Of a DNA stretch of 64,000 nucleotides, positions 16,446 to 26,159 are shown one piece after another (positions within the stretch are counted from its first letter, which is position 1; every line of letters starts with the position of its first letter). The position numbers and the translations under genes are program-made. Under the pieces are notes generated by a model. It made no database searches. It saw only the letters and a list, made by a program, of their open reading frames with translations, and had not been told where the DNA came from. This stretch comes from RUG14300 sp964391805. Its GTDB lineage: Bacteria > Bacillota > Clostridia > Christensenellales > CAG-1252. The stretch spans positions 128,971 through 192,970 of the forward strand of contig CAYMNK010000003.1 in the NCBI GenBank assembly GCA_964391805.1. The letters are read 5' to 3'.

Positions 16446-18719
16446 TTATTCTATTTCAAGCATGTAAACTTCACCTGTAGCGAGCGACAAATCGATTTTT
16501 GCACTACCGTTCTTGATAGTTGCAATTTGTGTTTTTGCACCGTTGGTGGAAGTGACATACACTTTGCCGTTTGCAATGCCGTAATCACGCAATGCATTGA
16601 GAACAAATTTTGTGTTTATATTATTTTGACTTACGTTAGCAAGGAAAATTGCGATACGGCCGTCGGTTGTTTTGTAGGCGGACATTACGACGTCATCAAG
16701 AGTGTGAGTGCCACCAATGTATGGAGTATCGCACCATGGGCGAATGTTAGAGTTGAAATACTCGTATTCGGTGCGACTTGTGCCGATTTCCGGAGCGCGA
16801 ACCATTTGACCATACACAAGATAGTCTTTGCCGAATCCCGTACGAACTTTTCCAAGGGTATTGATATAATCCACCATTTGTATATTGATGAGCGCGGCGG
16901 AAGGAATATCTTCGTCGGCATAGTACTCGAGGTTGAACTCAGGAATACCGCCGTTAAGTGCCGTATATGCCGCAATATAATAGTAAGACTGCCCGAGTTC
17001 GTCAATCGGAACTAAGTAACCGTCGCAACGGACAGCCCCGTATTCGTGGAATGCATAGTCGAATAACGGAATTTTGACTGCGCAACCGTTTTCTAACAAG
17101 TCGCGGATTTGGTCCGATTCCATCCAACCGAGCAATCCCGCATTTGCACGGGCCTGGTAGAAGTCTATATACTGAATTACTTTGTCGGTAATCATTTCGA
17201 CACCAACGCTATAGACACCGGCTTCTTGCGCTTGCTTATCTGAGTTCGATAACTGTTTGTAGAAGTACGGCAACATATTTGTTAACGAGCCGTGATCGTG
17301 CGATTCGTTGTAGCATTGCAACGGGTGTACGGCGGTAAACGCAACATCATAATAGAAACCGTCTGCGTTGAACTGTGCCAAGTAGTTTTCGTCAGCAGTA
17401 ATCCTTGATGCCAACCATTCGTCGTTATAGGGACATTGATAATAGAATGGAATTGTATTGACCGGGAATGCCTGATCGATATTGTGTACGTTTATCATTT
17501 TGTTAGATGCGTACTTTGTATCATCGGAGATGCTGTTAAACTCGAAACAAATATAACTGTGACCATATTCACGAACAAGGTCATAGTACTTTTTTGTATT
17601 ATAAATAGATAAATTTAGAATATTATTGTCGATACGCGAAGCAATCATATCGTAAATTGCAACCATATCTTTCCAACTTGATGTGGCATCTGCACGATAG
17701 CCAAAGAAGGTCAATGTGGTATCTTCGTACAATTTTTTATCGATATCGGTGCGGTCTTCTAACTTGTCGGGTAAATAATCTTGGGTTGTAGACCAATCTT
17801 TGTAACGCTCTACCGCTTCGTACCAACTACCGTCGTTCATGTTTGCAACAACAGTATCATAGTTGAAAATTGTGTCGCCGTCCTTCATATCGTCAAGATA
17901 GTGATATACGCTCATACGTAGCTTACCTTCGTCTCCGACAAAGGAGAAACTTTTTAATCCGTCGCCTGCGTCCTTGGTCATCCAATAGAAACCGCCAAGC
18001 CCCTTAGAATAGTAGGAGGCAAACTGCATTGTATAGTACCAACCGGACGGATACAAGCCTTGAGTTTTGCCGATACCTTCTTTACCTTCGTTAAAGTATT
18101 TAAGAGGATCACTAAACAAATAACCGGTTGCGTAAGGCGCTACAAAATAGTCTGTTTCTTGCTTATTAAGGGTGTCGATATTTTCGAAAATGGGGTATTC
18201 GACATCGACAACGGTATCCGAGTATCTATTTCCGTACAAAGCAACATTAAATACTGCTTCGTCCGATTGAGATGCAAGGGCTATGGTGGTGACTATTGTG
18301 ATATAGTCGAACTTATAGGTAAATTGTATTTTTTTGTTCGAAGCATTGTTTTCCACCACTTCACTTACGACGGTATCGTAGTTAGAAATGGCAAATTCTT
18401 CGCGACGGTCGAGTCGAACGGGAGTTGCATTATAGGCATCCTTTACAAAGTAAATGTTTACTTCTTTGTTTGCGTATTCGCGAATCGAACCGTTAGAATT
18501 AAGTATCATACGGACTTTTTCGTTTTCGAACAAGTAACTACCGTCAGATTGATAATTAAGCGTTAATGTGTCAAATTCGCCTATATTAAGTTTACTTACT
18601 ACACGATTTTTGCTATCATCGTAGTATTTACCGCCAAAAACTGAACATGCACTAAACATTACGGTTACTCCTATAATTAAAATACATAGTACAAAACTAA
18701 TTGCTCTTTTTGCGTTCAT
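16446..18719 (-). CDS. DUF6259-like glycoside-hydrolase-like surface lipoprotein
   Basis: About 757 residues with lipobox F-S-A-C, Cys25. An N-terminal beta-sandwich (~35-300; V-R-M-I-L-N-S-N-G-S-I-R-E-Y) is followed by a region reading like a (beta/alpha)8 barrel (~330-640) with F-N-A-D-G-F-Y-Y-D-V-A-F-T-A-V-H-P near 460, where the Asp sits as a catalytic residue would in GH36- or GH101-like barrels. Then comes a C-terminal beta domain (G-R-I-A-I-F-L-A-N-V-S). I assign it to the DUF6259 type from memory. The gene starts one base after the upstream stop, with AAGGAGG inside that gene, so translation is coupled. Candidate extracellular glycan-cleaving enzyme of this operon. Confidence 0.7.
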   Translation of the reverse strand: MNAKRAISFVLCILIIGVTVMFSACSVFGGKYYDDSKNRVVSKLNIGEFDTLTLNYQSDGSYLFENEKVRMILNSNGSIREYANKEVNIYFVKDAYNATPVRLDRREEFAISNYDTVVSEVVENNASNKKIQFTYKFDYITIVTTIALASQSDEAVFNVALYGNRYSDTVVDVEYPIFENIDTLNKQETDYFVAPYATGYLFSDPLKYFNEGKEGIGKTQGLYPSGWYYTMQFASYYSKGLGGFYWMTKDAGDGLKSFSFVGDEGKLRMSVYHYLDDMKDGDTIFNYDTVVANMNDGSWYEAVERYKDWSTTQDYLPDKLEDRTDIDKKLYEDTTLTFFGYRADATSSWKDMVAIYDMIASRIDNNILNLSIYNTKKYYDLVREYGHSYICFEFNSISDDTKYASNKMINVHNIDQAFPVNTIPFYYQCPYNDEWLASRITADENYLAQFNADGFYYDVAFTAVHPLQCYNESHDHGSLTNMLPYFYKQLSNSDKQAQEAGVYSVGVEMITDKVIQYIDFYQARANAGLLGWMESDQIRDLLENGCAVKIPLFDYAFHEYGAVRCDGYLVPIDELGQSYYYIAAYTALNGGIPEFNLEYYADEDIPSAALINIQMVDYINTLGKVRTGFGKDYLVYGQMVRAPEIGTSRTEYEYFNSNIRPWCDTPYIGGTHTLDDVVMSAYKTTDGRIAIFLANVSQNNINTKFVLNALRDYGIANGKVYVTSTNGAKTQIATIKNGSAKIDLSLATGEVYMLEIE

Positions 18720-18720
18720 T

Positions 18721-20829
18721 TTACTTATCCTCCTTTGCTTTGCGACGGACAATCAGCACGACGGCAACTGCCACAGCAACAACCAAAATACCGCCGATTA
18801 CCCACCAATACCAAGTGGGGTTGCCGGTTTGAGTCGCACTATCGCTTGCCACGTTGATTACCAATGAAGTTTCGTATTGTTTATCAAGTACGTTTGCAAC
18901 AACTCTCATTGTGGTTATTCCTCCGCTTTTTGCTACAACGAAGCCTGCCGATTGACACGCAACATAGTAGTCGTCAAAGAAAAAGCGTAAATCTTCCGAT
19001 AAAACTTCGGTTGATCCGTCTGCATAGTGTGCAGTAACGGTTATCTTGCAAATATCGTCTACCGAAAGAAGATCCGATTCGGTATAGATGCTTGCCGTTA
19101 TCTTTTCCGGATAGTTTGCCTTTGTCAAAGACATATCGTCCACTTGCATACCCAAACCGTAGGTTGCATCGCCGTCCACGCGGAAGAATACGAGATAATT
19201 GCCTTGCTCTAAAACATCGAAAACGGTGGAAATTTTACCGTAGTCGCTACCGGTGCCGTAAGATGTGTCGAATTCTCGAGAATACACAACGTCGGTTTCG
19301 TTTAGATTGTCGTCAAGTTTGATTGCACCGATTGTTACGATACCGCCTTGACCGGATAGCAGACCGTCCACGCCTGTTGCGTTATATCTGCGCATATATG
19401 CACTCAGTGCGTACTTTCCTTGTTCGAGGGTTACCACCTGAGAAATTCGTGCATAAGAATCGGGTTTTACGCTTGCATCCCACCAAACGGGTGCCATAAT
19501 CCAAAAGTTAGCGATTCCGCCGTGCATATACACGTTTGTCTTACCATCGTCAACGTTACAACCTGCAAGCCCTTCCGTCTTCCAAAAACGATAATCGTAT
19601 TGCGCTTCAAAGCCCGGATCTACGAGGTAGTTATCCGTTGTAATGCTAACTGACAAAGTGCCGATTGCCTCTCCGTAATCAGAAGTAATATGCGCAACTA
19701 TGTCAGCAATTCCGTTGCCTGTTGCGGTAGCATAACTAACCCCGTTAAAGGTGCGTATGCAAACCACTTTCGGATTGGTAGAGGTGTACTCCACGCTGTA
19801 ACTATCGTAAGGTGCAACCGTACCGTCGGAAAGATATACCGAAACACTTAATGCGGATAGGTCGGAAAAGTTAATATCTTCCGCTCTAACGGTTACATCG
19901 CAAACAGAAAGTTCATTTATAGACAATGCAACAGTGATTTGTTGTTGATCGATTTGGAATGTTTTGTTAAAAACGGAAATCGTACCATTGATATTTGCAA
20001 CGCCCTCATCTTTTGCAAAAACATTACCCTTATCATCTATGGAAATGATATCGTTATCCGTAGATAGGTTGGTCTTTATAAAAGCGTTAGGCTCAATTGA
20101 AACATATTGGTCACCTTCGGAAAACTTTGCTTTTATACTAACTTTTGACATTTCGCCGGCGTGCAATGCGGGCAATTGGACAGAAACCTCTTCCGGTGTG
20201 TCCGCACGATACATTTCCACATCGTCGATATGGTAACCTGTCAATGTTCCGTCGTATACCATGCTTGTGGTAAATAGACAAATACGTAACGTCTGATATG
20301 TGCCCGAATAAATAACAGCATAGCGATGTTCCCAAGGATCATCGAGAGAATCTACCGCGTATTGCTGAATATTTGTCCAAGGATCGTTACCATTAGGATC
20401 GCGAATGCCTACAACAAGGTCGGACATATCTTTCACTCCGCCAAAAGCGCGTGCATAGAAAGAAATTACATAGTAAGTGTTCTTTTGAACGTCAACGTCT
20501 TGATATACAACGGGATTTTCACCATCGAGCAATCCGCTTGCACTACAAATTAGATATGCTTGATGTTTTGTATTTTTGTAGCCCCAATAAGAAGCATCGG
20601 TACCTGCCCAAGATGCTGTTTTCCACTTGGATGAAATTTCACGTGCATCGGTAAATCCCGAGGTGCCGTCTATTTCAAATCCGGAGTCGTACAACAAGTT
20701 GTCGCCTATTATATAATCGCATTCGTCTATGTTTTCGGCATAAGCATCTATATCGCAGTTCACGGCAATACACAAAGCGATGCTACACACCATAACGCAG
20801 ATTAAAGCGATTTTGATTTTATTTATCAT
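18721..20829 (-). CDS. Cell-surface protein with CBM-like and Ig-like domains and a C-terminal membrane anchor
   Basis: 702 residues. A signal peptide (cut near A-Y-A, ~30) leads to a first carbohydrate-binding-like jelly roll (L-L-Y-D-S-G-F-E at ~46 to H-I-D-D-V-E-M-Y at ~200), two Big-type Ig stretches (~215-400), a second jelly roll (L-V-D-P-G-F-E ~402 to M-Q-V-D-D-M-S-L ~565) and another Ig-like stretch. The end is a membrane helix W-Y-W-W-V-I-G-G-I-L-V-V-A-V with R-R-K-A-K behind it. There is no LPXTG motif. It starts after GGAGGG and follows the kinase gene by 18 bases. Likely displays glycan-binding domains outside the cell. Confidence 0.8.
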   Translation of the reverse strand: MINKIKIALICVMVCSIALCIAVNCDIDAYAENIDECDYIIGDNLLYDSGFEIDGTSGFTDAREISSKWKTASWAGTDASYWGYKNTKHQAYLICSASGLLDGENPVVYQDVDVQKNTYYVISFYARAFGGVKDMSDLVVGIRDPNGNDPWTNIQQYAVDSLDDPWEHRYAVIYSGTYQTLRICLFTTSMVYDGTLTGYHIDDVEMYRADTPEEVSVQLPALHAGEMSKVSIKAKFSEGDQYVSIEPNAFIKTNLSTDNDIISIDDKGNVFAKDEGVANINGTISVFNKTFQIDQQQITVALSINELSVCDVTVRAEDINFSDLSALSVSVYLSDGTVAPYDSYSVEYTSTNPKVVCIRTFNGVSYATATGNGIADIVAHITSDYGEAIGTLSVSITTDNYLVDPGFEAQYDYRFWKTEGLAGCNVDDGKTNVYMHGGIANFWIMAPVWWDASVKPDSYARISQVVTLEQGKYALSAYMRRYNATGVDGLLSGQGGIVTIGAIKLDDNLNETDVVYSREFDTSYGTGSDYGKISTVFDVLEQGNYLVFFRVDGDATYGLGMQVDDMSLTKANYPEKITASIYTESDLLSVDDICKITVTAHYADGSTEVLSEDLRFFFDDYYVACQSAGFVVAKSGGITTMRVVANVLDKQYETSLVINVASDSATQTGNPTWYWWVIGGILVVAVAVAVVLIVRRKAKEDK

Positions 20830-20847
20830 GTCTTACCCTCCATTTTT

Positions 20848-21750
20848 TTAATTAAAAAATTTGTTAACTTCCGCTATATTCGGAATGGACTCACCGGCGC
20901 CTTTCCGTGATATTGTTATCGCCGAACATTGCGATGCAAAGGGCATTGCATCCCAAACATTTACTCCGCAAGCCTTTTTTAGTGCGATTGCTCCGATAAA
21001 TGTATCTCCTGCGGACGTTGTGTCCACTACAGTAGTTTTTACTGCAGGACAGGTGAAAGTTCTTGTATTATCGACATATACACTTCCTTTTTCGCCGAGA
21101 GTAACAAGCAATGAAATGCCATAATCTTGAAGTAAGGTATAGGCCGTAGCAACATCTTGAGTGTTTGCAAGCAGTTGCAATTCTGTTTGATTTGGAACAA
21201 GTAAATCGACGTAGTGCAATATTCCTTTATCGAAATCGCACATGGGGGCGGGATTCAAAATCGTATACATGCCCAACTGTTTTGCCGTTTTAAGTCCAAT
21301 CTCAACCGCATCTAAATTGATTTCCAGTTGAGAGATAAAAACGTCTCCTTTTGAAGCATTGTCGAGCATGAACTTTTTTACGTTTTCGGCACAAACATGC
21401 ATATTTGCGCCCCTATCAACCACAAGATAATTATCTTGTTTGGCATCCTCGAGAATAATAAGACATGCACCGCTTACAACATTGTTTGCTTCGTCTACTG
21501 CCGATACGTCTACGCCATAATTGTTTATCGTGTCTTTTAAAAATTTGCCGTTGTCATCGTTGCCGACACAACCGATAAAATAGACATCGTCGCAATCGAG
21601 ACGTTTGCAAGCGACCGCTTGATTTGCGCCTTTGCCACCTTGACCTATTCCAAAGCCATAGCCGAGTTTTGATTCGCCTATGGTGGGCATGCGGTCAACC
21701 GACATACGGTAATCTACATTGATACTGCCTAAAACAAATATTTTGTTCAT
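20848..21750 (-). CDS. rbsK: PfkB-family sugar kinase (ribokinase-like)
   Basis: ATP-dependent sugar kinase, 300 residues. N-terminal G-S-I-N-V-D and the G-G-K-G-A-N-Q-A-V-A motif (~38-47) are ribokinase hallmarks. The C-terminal PfkB signature reads D-T-T-S-A-G-D-T-F (~240-248) with Ser where most family members have Gly; the catalytic Asp in A-G-D-T is kept. Its ATG overlaps the stop of the epimerase gene (4 bases), so the two are translated together. Beside a FucI-type isomerase and a ribulose-phosphate-type epimerase, the fitting substrate is D-ribulose or an allulose-type ketose rather than free ribose. The gene symbol marks the family only. Confidence 0.88.
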   Translation of the reverse strand: MNKIFVLGSINVDYRMSVDRMPTIGESKLGYGFGIGQGGKGANQAVACKRLDCDDVYFIGCVGNDDNGKFLKDTINNYGVDVSAVDEANNVVSGACLIILEDAKQDNYLVVDRGANMHVCAENVKKFMLDNASKGDVFISQLEINLDAVEIGLKTAKQLGMYTILNPAPMCDFDKGILHYVDLLVPNQTELQLLANTQDVATAYTLLQDYGISLLVTLGEKGSVYVDNTRTFTCPAVKTTVVDTTSAGDTFIGAIALKKACGVNVWDAMPFASQCSAITISRKGAGESIPNIAEVNKFFN

Positions 21751-22430
21751 TGTTGTTCTCCACGTGCTATTGCTTGACGAAGGTTTTCCATGCCTTGAGC
21801 AATGGTTATTTCCTTGCGGAACACACTACTTGTACCTGCGACAAAAATATCTGCACCCATTGCCCGCATTTTGGTTGCGTTTTCATAACTGACGTTTCCG
21901 TCAACCTGAATGGAAATGTTTTGTTTTCCGTTATCGTCCAACCACTTGCGTAGTGCCGAAATCTTTTTTAGTGAACTATTGACAAGTTTTTGTCCTGCAA
22001 AACCCGGATTTACAGTCATTACGACTACACCGTCAATATCATCTATTACGGCGTCCAAAACGCTAATCGACGTTGCCGGGTTGATTGCAACGAAGGGATG
22101 TGCTCCACATTGGCGGATGTATTGCAAACACCTATTTAGATGAGGCGTGCTTTCGTAGTGGACACTTACGATATCACCCGAACTAATATCGAACCAAGGC
22201 AACATTTGCTCGGGATGTTCCACCATAAAGTGAAAATCTATCGGAATGTTACTAATACGCCTCAATGCGCACGAAAATTCATTGTTAAGCATTAGATTAG
22301 GTACAAAATGTCCGTCCATAACGTCAATGTGAAAGTACTCCGTGTGGCAATCCTCTAATTGATGAACGTAACTTGACAATTCGAGCAAATCCGCACACAT
22401 CATAGATGGCGATATTGTTGCTTTTTTCAT
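21747..22430 (-). CDS. Ribulose-phosphate 3-epimerase family protein (Rpe/AlsE)
   Basis: 227-residue TIM barrel that epimerises a ketose phosphate at C3. Motifs: I-S-P-S-M-M-C-A-D (~6), Y-F-H-I-D-V-M-D-G-H-F-V-P-N (~32-45, metal-binding His/Asp), H-F-M-V-E-H-P (~67), V-M-T-V-N-P-G-F-A-G-Q (~135) and I-Q-V-D-G-N-V (~174). The M-C-x-D-L-L and M-L/T-L-N wording is closer to D-allulose-6-phosphate epimerase AlsE than to housekeeping Rpe, but the two cannot be separated with certainty. It would feed ribulose 5-phosphate to xylulose 5-phosphate, or allulose 6-phosphate to fructose 6-phosphate. Confidence 0.88.
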   Translation of the reverse strand: MKKATISPSMMCADLLELSSYVHQLEDCHTEYFHIDVMDGHFVPNLMLNNEFSCALRRISNIPIDFHFMVEHPEQMLPWFDISSGDIVSVHYESTPHLNRCLQYIRQCGAHPFVAINPATSISVLDAVIDDIDGVVVMTVNPGFAGQKLVNSSLKKISALRKWLDDNGKQNISIQVDGNVSYENATKMRAMGADIFVAGTSSVFRKEITIAQGMENLRQAIARGEQQ

Positions 22431-22473
22431 TTATTATTTCCTCTATTGTTTTTCTTTATTGCAATATTGCATA

Positions 22474-24231
22474 TTATTTGTACAAAGGTCCAAGATTTGC
22501 GCAAGCTCTAAAATCGGCTCCGGTCAAATCGTCTGCACCGAAAGCATCCCACATGTGCGGACGGAAAATTCTATCTGCCGAAACATTGTGCATGCAAACG
22601 GGAATACGCAACATACTTGCAAGTGTAATGAGGTCGGCACCGATGTGTCCGTAAGTCAAACAAGAATGATTTGCTCCCCATTTTGCCATTACGTCGTATA
22701 CACTTGTGAATGCGCCCGTGCCCGTAAGAATGGGAGCAAAGAATGTAGAAGGCCAAGCGGGATCGGTGCGTTTTTCTATCTTGGAAATAAGGCCTTCATC
22801 CAACTGAACGGTATAGCCTTCGGCGATTTGTAATACAACGCCCAAACCTTTGATTCGATTGAGACGGATCATTGTTGCAGGCATTTGCGCGCGAGTTACA
22901 TAGTGAGAACTAAATCCACCTCCGCGGAAGTATTCCAAATTAGCCGGTGGCCACTCTGTTACTTGTAATGTTTGGTCGATTTCATCTTGGGTAATCTTCC
23001 ACCAAGGTTTCATACAAGGGCTTCCGTTTTCTTTCATTAGTCCTGCTCCGTCCAAAGCCGCAGCACCGCTGTTATTTAAGTGGATGATGCCGTTAGATGC
23101 AAGTCCACTCAGTTTTTCACCCATTTCGGCAACAGACTCGGGACTCCAATATGTACGAACATCGGCAAATACGCTCGCTTGGTTGGTAAGTAGCGTTTGC
23201 AAAAGCATAGACATACCGTTTAGAGTGTCGTTTTCGGTAGCGAAAGGAACAGGTGCACGCTTGCCGTTCCAATCGAAAGAACTGTTGAGAATGCTTTCGG
23301 CAAAATCGGCATTGGGCATATAGTCAGTCCATTGACGTTGACCTTGGAAACCGCCTACTATTGCATTGCGACCAAAACCTTCTTCGCGATAGCCCATTTC
23401 GGCAAGTTTAGGATTGCCGTGCAACAAATCCTTGAAAATCAATGCCATTTTTAGACTGATTTCCCAATCTTTTGCATATTGTTCGTCGCTGTGACGAGTT
23501 TGTTCGTCGTTGTAATATTCTTTGCCTTGTTTGATATATTTTTGAACCCATTGTTTTGCGATTTCGTATTCGTCGTGGTCGTAGATCTGTTTTGTAATGC
23601 GACGTTGAACCTCGCTCATATCGATCCATTCAGCATGCATACCAAAATAGTCGGATAGCACAATCGGATCAAGAAAACTTCCTGCTATACCCATGGAAAC
23701 TCCACCGATAGAAAGGTAGCTTTTGCCACGCATTTCGCCAACAGCAACGGCACAACGCGCAAATGCCAATAGTTTGGTTTTCACATCGTCGGGAATGGTG
23801 TTATCATCCATGGCTTGTACTTTTTTTCCGTAAATGGAGAAAACGGGCAGACCGTATTCGGCATAAGCAGCCATTGCGCAGGCAAGATATACTGCGCCGG
23901 GGCGTTCCGTTCCGTTAAATCCCCAAACCGCTTTGATTGTGTGTGAATCGAAATCCAACGTTTCCGTTCCATAGCTAAAAATCGGTGTTACACTTAGCGT
24001 TGCAACGACACCGGCACGTGCAAGTTCTTCGTCGACTTTGGCAGCCTCAGCACGACAACTGATAGAGGTACTGCCGATGATACATTCAACAGGGGTACCG
24101 TCTAAACAAAAAATGTTATTTTCAATTAAATTTTTAGCGGAAAGAGCCATGTTGAGTGTTTTTTCTTCAAGGGTAGCTCTTACTTTACCGCGTCCGTCGA
24201 TAATGGGACGGATTCCAATTTTTATACTCAT
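22474..24231 (-). CDS. fucI: L-fucose / D-arabinose isomerase
   Basis: Aldose-ketose isomerase, ~585 residues against 591 in E. coli FucI. It matches along its whole length: I-G-I-R-P-I-I-D-G-R-G (~5), W-G-F-N-G-T-E-R-P-G-A-V-Y-L (~107), G-K-S-Y-L-S-I-G-G-V-S-M-G-I-A-G (~180), G-F-Q-G-Q-R-Q-W-T-D (~337), A-T-E-N-D (~370) and Y-F-R-G-G-G-F-S-S (~440). The Glu in R-E-E-G-F-G and the Asp in T-E-N-D are the expected Mn-binding catalytic pair. The start at 24231 follows AAAGGAGAT. FucI enzymes also turn D-arabinose into D-ribulose; no fuculokinase or fuculose-phosphate aldolase is present here, which favours D-arabinose. Confidence 0.95.
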   Translation of the reverse strand: MSIKIGIRPIIDGRGKVRATLEEKTLNMALSAKNLIENNIFCLDGTPVECIIGSTSISCRAEAAKVDEELARAGVVATLSVTPIFSYGTETLDFDSHTIKAVWGFNGTERPGAVYLACAMAAYAEYGLPVFSIYGKKVQAMDDNTIPDDVKTKLLAFARCAVAVGEMRGKSYLSIGGVSMGIAGSFLDPIVLSDYFGMHAEWIDMSEVQRRITKQIYDHDEYEIAKQWVQKYIKQGKEYYNDEQTRHSDEQYAKDWEISLKMALIFKDLLHGNPKLAEMGYREEGFGRNAIVGGFQGQRQWTDYMPNADFAESILNSSFDWNGKRAPVPFATENDTLNGMSMLLQTLLTNQASVFADVRTYWSPESVAEMGEKLSGLASNGIIHLNNSGAAALDGAGLMKENGSPCMKPWWKITQDEIDQTLQVTEWPPANLEYFRGGGFSSHYVTRAQMPATMIRLNRIKGLGVVLQIAEGYTVQLDEGLISKIEKRTDPAWPSTFFAPILTGTGAFTSVYDVMAKWGANHSCLTYGHIGADLITLASMLRIPVCMHNVSADRIFRPHMWDAFGADDLTGADFRACANLGPLYK

Positions 24232-24260
24232 GTTTATCTCCTTTGTGTAAACTTTTGCAA

Positions 24261-25289
24261 TTATTGGTGTTTGAGATACCAAAATGCAACGCTGTCAATT
24301 TCTTCGTTGTTGTATTGATATTTTGAAAAATCTTCTTTCCAACCTAAGGTATCGACGGTAACTTTGATGTCACTTTCAAATCCGATACAATCCTCGATAT
24401 GGAAACGATACATGCTAAACTTTTTGGGATATTCTGAAACATCCGCAAGAGGCAATCCGAGAAAAGCAGAATTAAATTCTTGTTCGTTAGAACCTTCCAC
24501 AATACCATATCCGCCAAAATTCCAAGCACCGCCAAAATAGTCTTCGGTGCCGTTGTCACAAATGGTAGGTTTGGTTGTATCGCCGTTAAGATAAAACTTT
24601 ACTTCCCCTTCGCCCCACCAACGCGGGCTGTTGCTTTTCCAAGCAAGATAGGTTCCGACATATACACCACAACCATGAACGTTGTCCAAAATCACATGCG
24701 AGTGATTAGTTTCGCTTGTAACGGAATGGTTGTATGTTGCGTGAAAGTATGAAATATTTTCTTCTACGGGTTGCTCGTGGAAAAGTACCTTATAAGCCAA
24801 TATTTCGGTATAGTTATCTGCGATATTCTCCAACTCGATGCGGAACCCTTTTTTGAAGGGCATTGACCAATAGCAATTGCAACCTTTGTAGGGCGCTACC
24901 ACTACCGGTAAAGAATATACGTTATGGGGATTACCATCATGTCCCATGCAGAAGAAAGCGCCGACGGGACAATTTACAGACGGAGTTGTTTCGCCGTCCC
25001 AATACATACGAACAATTAGTTCCGAAAAGTTTTTACGGTCAGAAGCAATAAAAAATTGTCTAATAACACCGCTACCGCTCCATTCGGCAAGGGTAACGGT
25101 TGTTTTGGGTTGAATACGTATAAACGGATTTACTTTGCAATCCTCTCCGAGTGAGTTTTTGCTCCAGTATAAATCGGGATCTGCAGGGTTTGGCTTTGCA
25201 AGGCATGCTTTGCCTTTTTCGCCTGTGGGATTTTCTGCAGAAATCATGCGAGTTACAACACCGTGTTTTTTGTATAGATCGTTTAACAT
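24261..25289 (-). CDS. GH172 (DUF2961) glycoside hydrolase, cytoplasmic
   Basis: 342 residues without signal peptide. DUF2961 features: S-G-x-G-V-I-R-Q-F-F-I (~73), M-Y-W-D-G-E-T-T-P-S-V (~95), P-V-G-A-F-F-C-M-G (~106), N-C-Y-W-S-M-P-F (~137) and the strongly conserved G-T-E-D-Y-F-G-G-A-W (~240), whose Glu is a catalytic candidate. DUF2961 is CAZy family GH172. Its characterised members are an alpha-D-fructofuranosidase/difructose-dianhydride enzyme and exo-acting alpha-D-arabinofuranosidases. Encoded between the sugar permease genes and fucI, it probably splits imported oligosaccharides and hands D-arabinose to FucI; a fructofuranoside substrate is the alternative. Confidence 0.88.
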   Translation of the reverse strand: MLNDLYKKHGVVTRMISAENPTGEKGKACLAKPNPADPDLYWSKNSLGEDCKVNPFIRIQPKTTVTLAEWSGSGVIRQFFIASDRKNFSELIVRMYWDGETTPSVNCPVGAFFCMGHDGNPHNVYSLPVVVAPYKGCNCYWSMPFKKGFRIELENIADNYTEILAYKVLFHEQPVEENISYFHATYNHSVTSETNHSHVILDNVHGCGVYVGTYLAWKSNSPRWWGEGEVKFYLNGDTTKPTICDNGTEDYFGGAWNFGGYGIVEGSNEQEFNSAFLGLPLADVSEYPKKFSMYRFHIEDCIGFESDIKVTVDTLGWKEDFSKYQYNNEEIDSVAFWYLKHQ

Positions 25290-25301
25290 AATTTACTCCT
25301 T

Positions 25302-26156
25302 TTATTTACCGCCAGTTAAGGCAATTCCTTCTACAATTCTCTTTTGGAAAATTGCAAATAATCCAATGGGTACAATCAAAGATATAAGCGTTGCCGCTAT
25401 AACTACTCCGTAGTCGCCCGAATAGGAAACGTTTAGTGTGCGGATGATTTGCATAATTTGCGTTAAGTTTTTGTTTTCCGATACGGTAAGTGCCGGCCAA
25501 ACAAAACTGTTCCATGCGCCCATAAATATACCGACGCCGTTTATTACCATCGGGGTTACCGAAAGAGGCAAGTATATTTTGAAAAAGATGCCGAATTTAC
25601 TGCAACCGTCGATTTCCGCCGCTTCTTCGATGTTTTTGGGAATATTTAAGTAAAACTGACGGAAAAAGAATATTTGATAGGCATTTGCCATTCCCGGGAC
25701 AAACAGCACAAAAATCGTATCTACCAATTTTAGCGTGTTTACAACACTAATAGAGGTGAGCATTATCGTGATGCCCGGTATAAACATCGGGAACAATAAC
25801 AACGGCCATAGATATTTTTTCAACGGAAAATCGATTCGCGCCATTGCGTAACCGCACAACATGTTTACAAATAAAGAACAAACCGTAGATAGCACCGCTA
25901 CAAGTAACGTTACAAATATGGATTTAACAAACGTTGTGCCGTTAAGGTCCGCGGTGAACACTTTTTCAAAGTTGCTCCAAGTGAATTTTTTGGGTAAAAA
26001 ACTATTCGGTACGGAAAACAATTCGCTTTTGCCTTTGAATGCTGCCGGAATTATCCATACTATAGGGAATATGACTAATGCGGCGACTAAAATCGCCACT
26101 GCCGTCAAAATTATACGACGGATTTTCTTTTTGCGTTTATTTGAGGTTTTTAGCAT
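25302..26156 (-). CDS. Sugar ABC transporter permease, MalG type (CUT1)
   Basis: 284-residue inner-membrane subunit with six hydrophobic segments. The EAA loop reads E-E-A-A-E-I-D-G-C-S-K-F-G-I-F-F-K-I-Y-L-P (~188-208). The N-terminus is basic (N-K-R-K-K-K-I-R-R) and cytoplasmic. It follows its partner permease by 3 bases and precedes the GH172 gene by 12. No ATPase gene is present in the operon, as is usual for CUT1 systems that share a housekeeping MsmX-type ATPase. Oligosaccharide import is the family role. Confidence 0.94.
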   Translation of the reverse strand: MLKTSNKRKKKIRRIILTAVAILVAALVIFPIVWIIPAAFKGKSELFSVPNSFLPKKFTWSNFEKVFTADLNGTTFVKSIFVTLLVAVLSTVCSLFVNMLCGYAMARIDFPLKKYLWPLLLFPMFIPGITIMLTSISVVNTLKLVDTIFVLFVPGMANAYQIFFFRQFYLNIPKNIEEAAEIDGCSKFGIFFKIYLPLSVTPMVINGVGIFMGAWNSFVWPALTVSENKNLTQIMQIIRTLNVSYSGDYGVVIAATLISLIVPIGLFAIFQKRIVEGIALTGGK

Positions 26157-26159
26157 ACG

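Noticed and set aside
22474..24231. L-fucose catabolic operon
   Set aside because: FucI alone could suggest it, but fuculokinase, fuculose-phosphate aldolase and a fucosidase are all missing, while a PfkB kinase, an epimerase and a GH172 enzyme are present.
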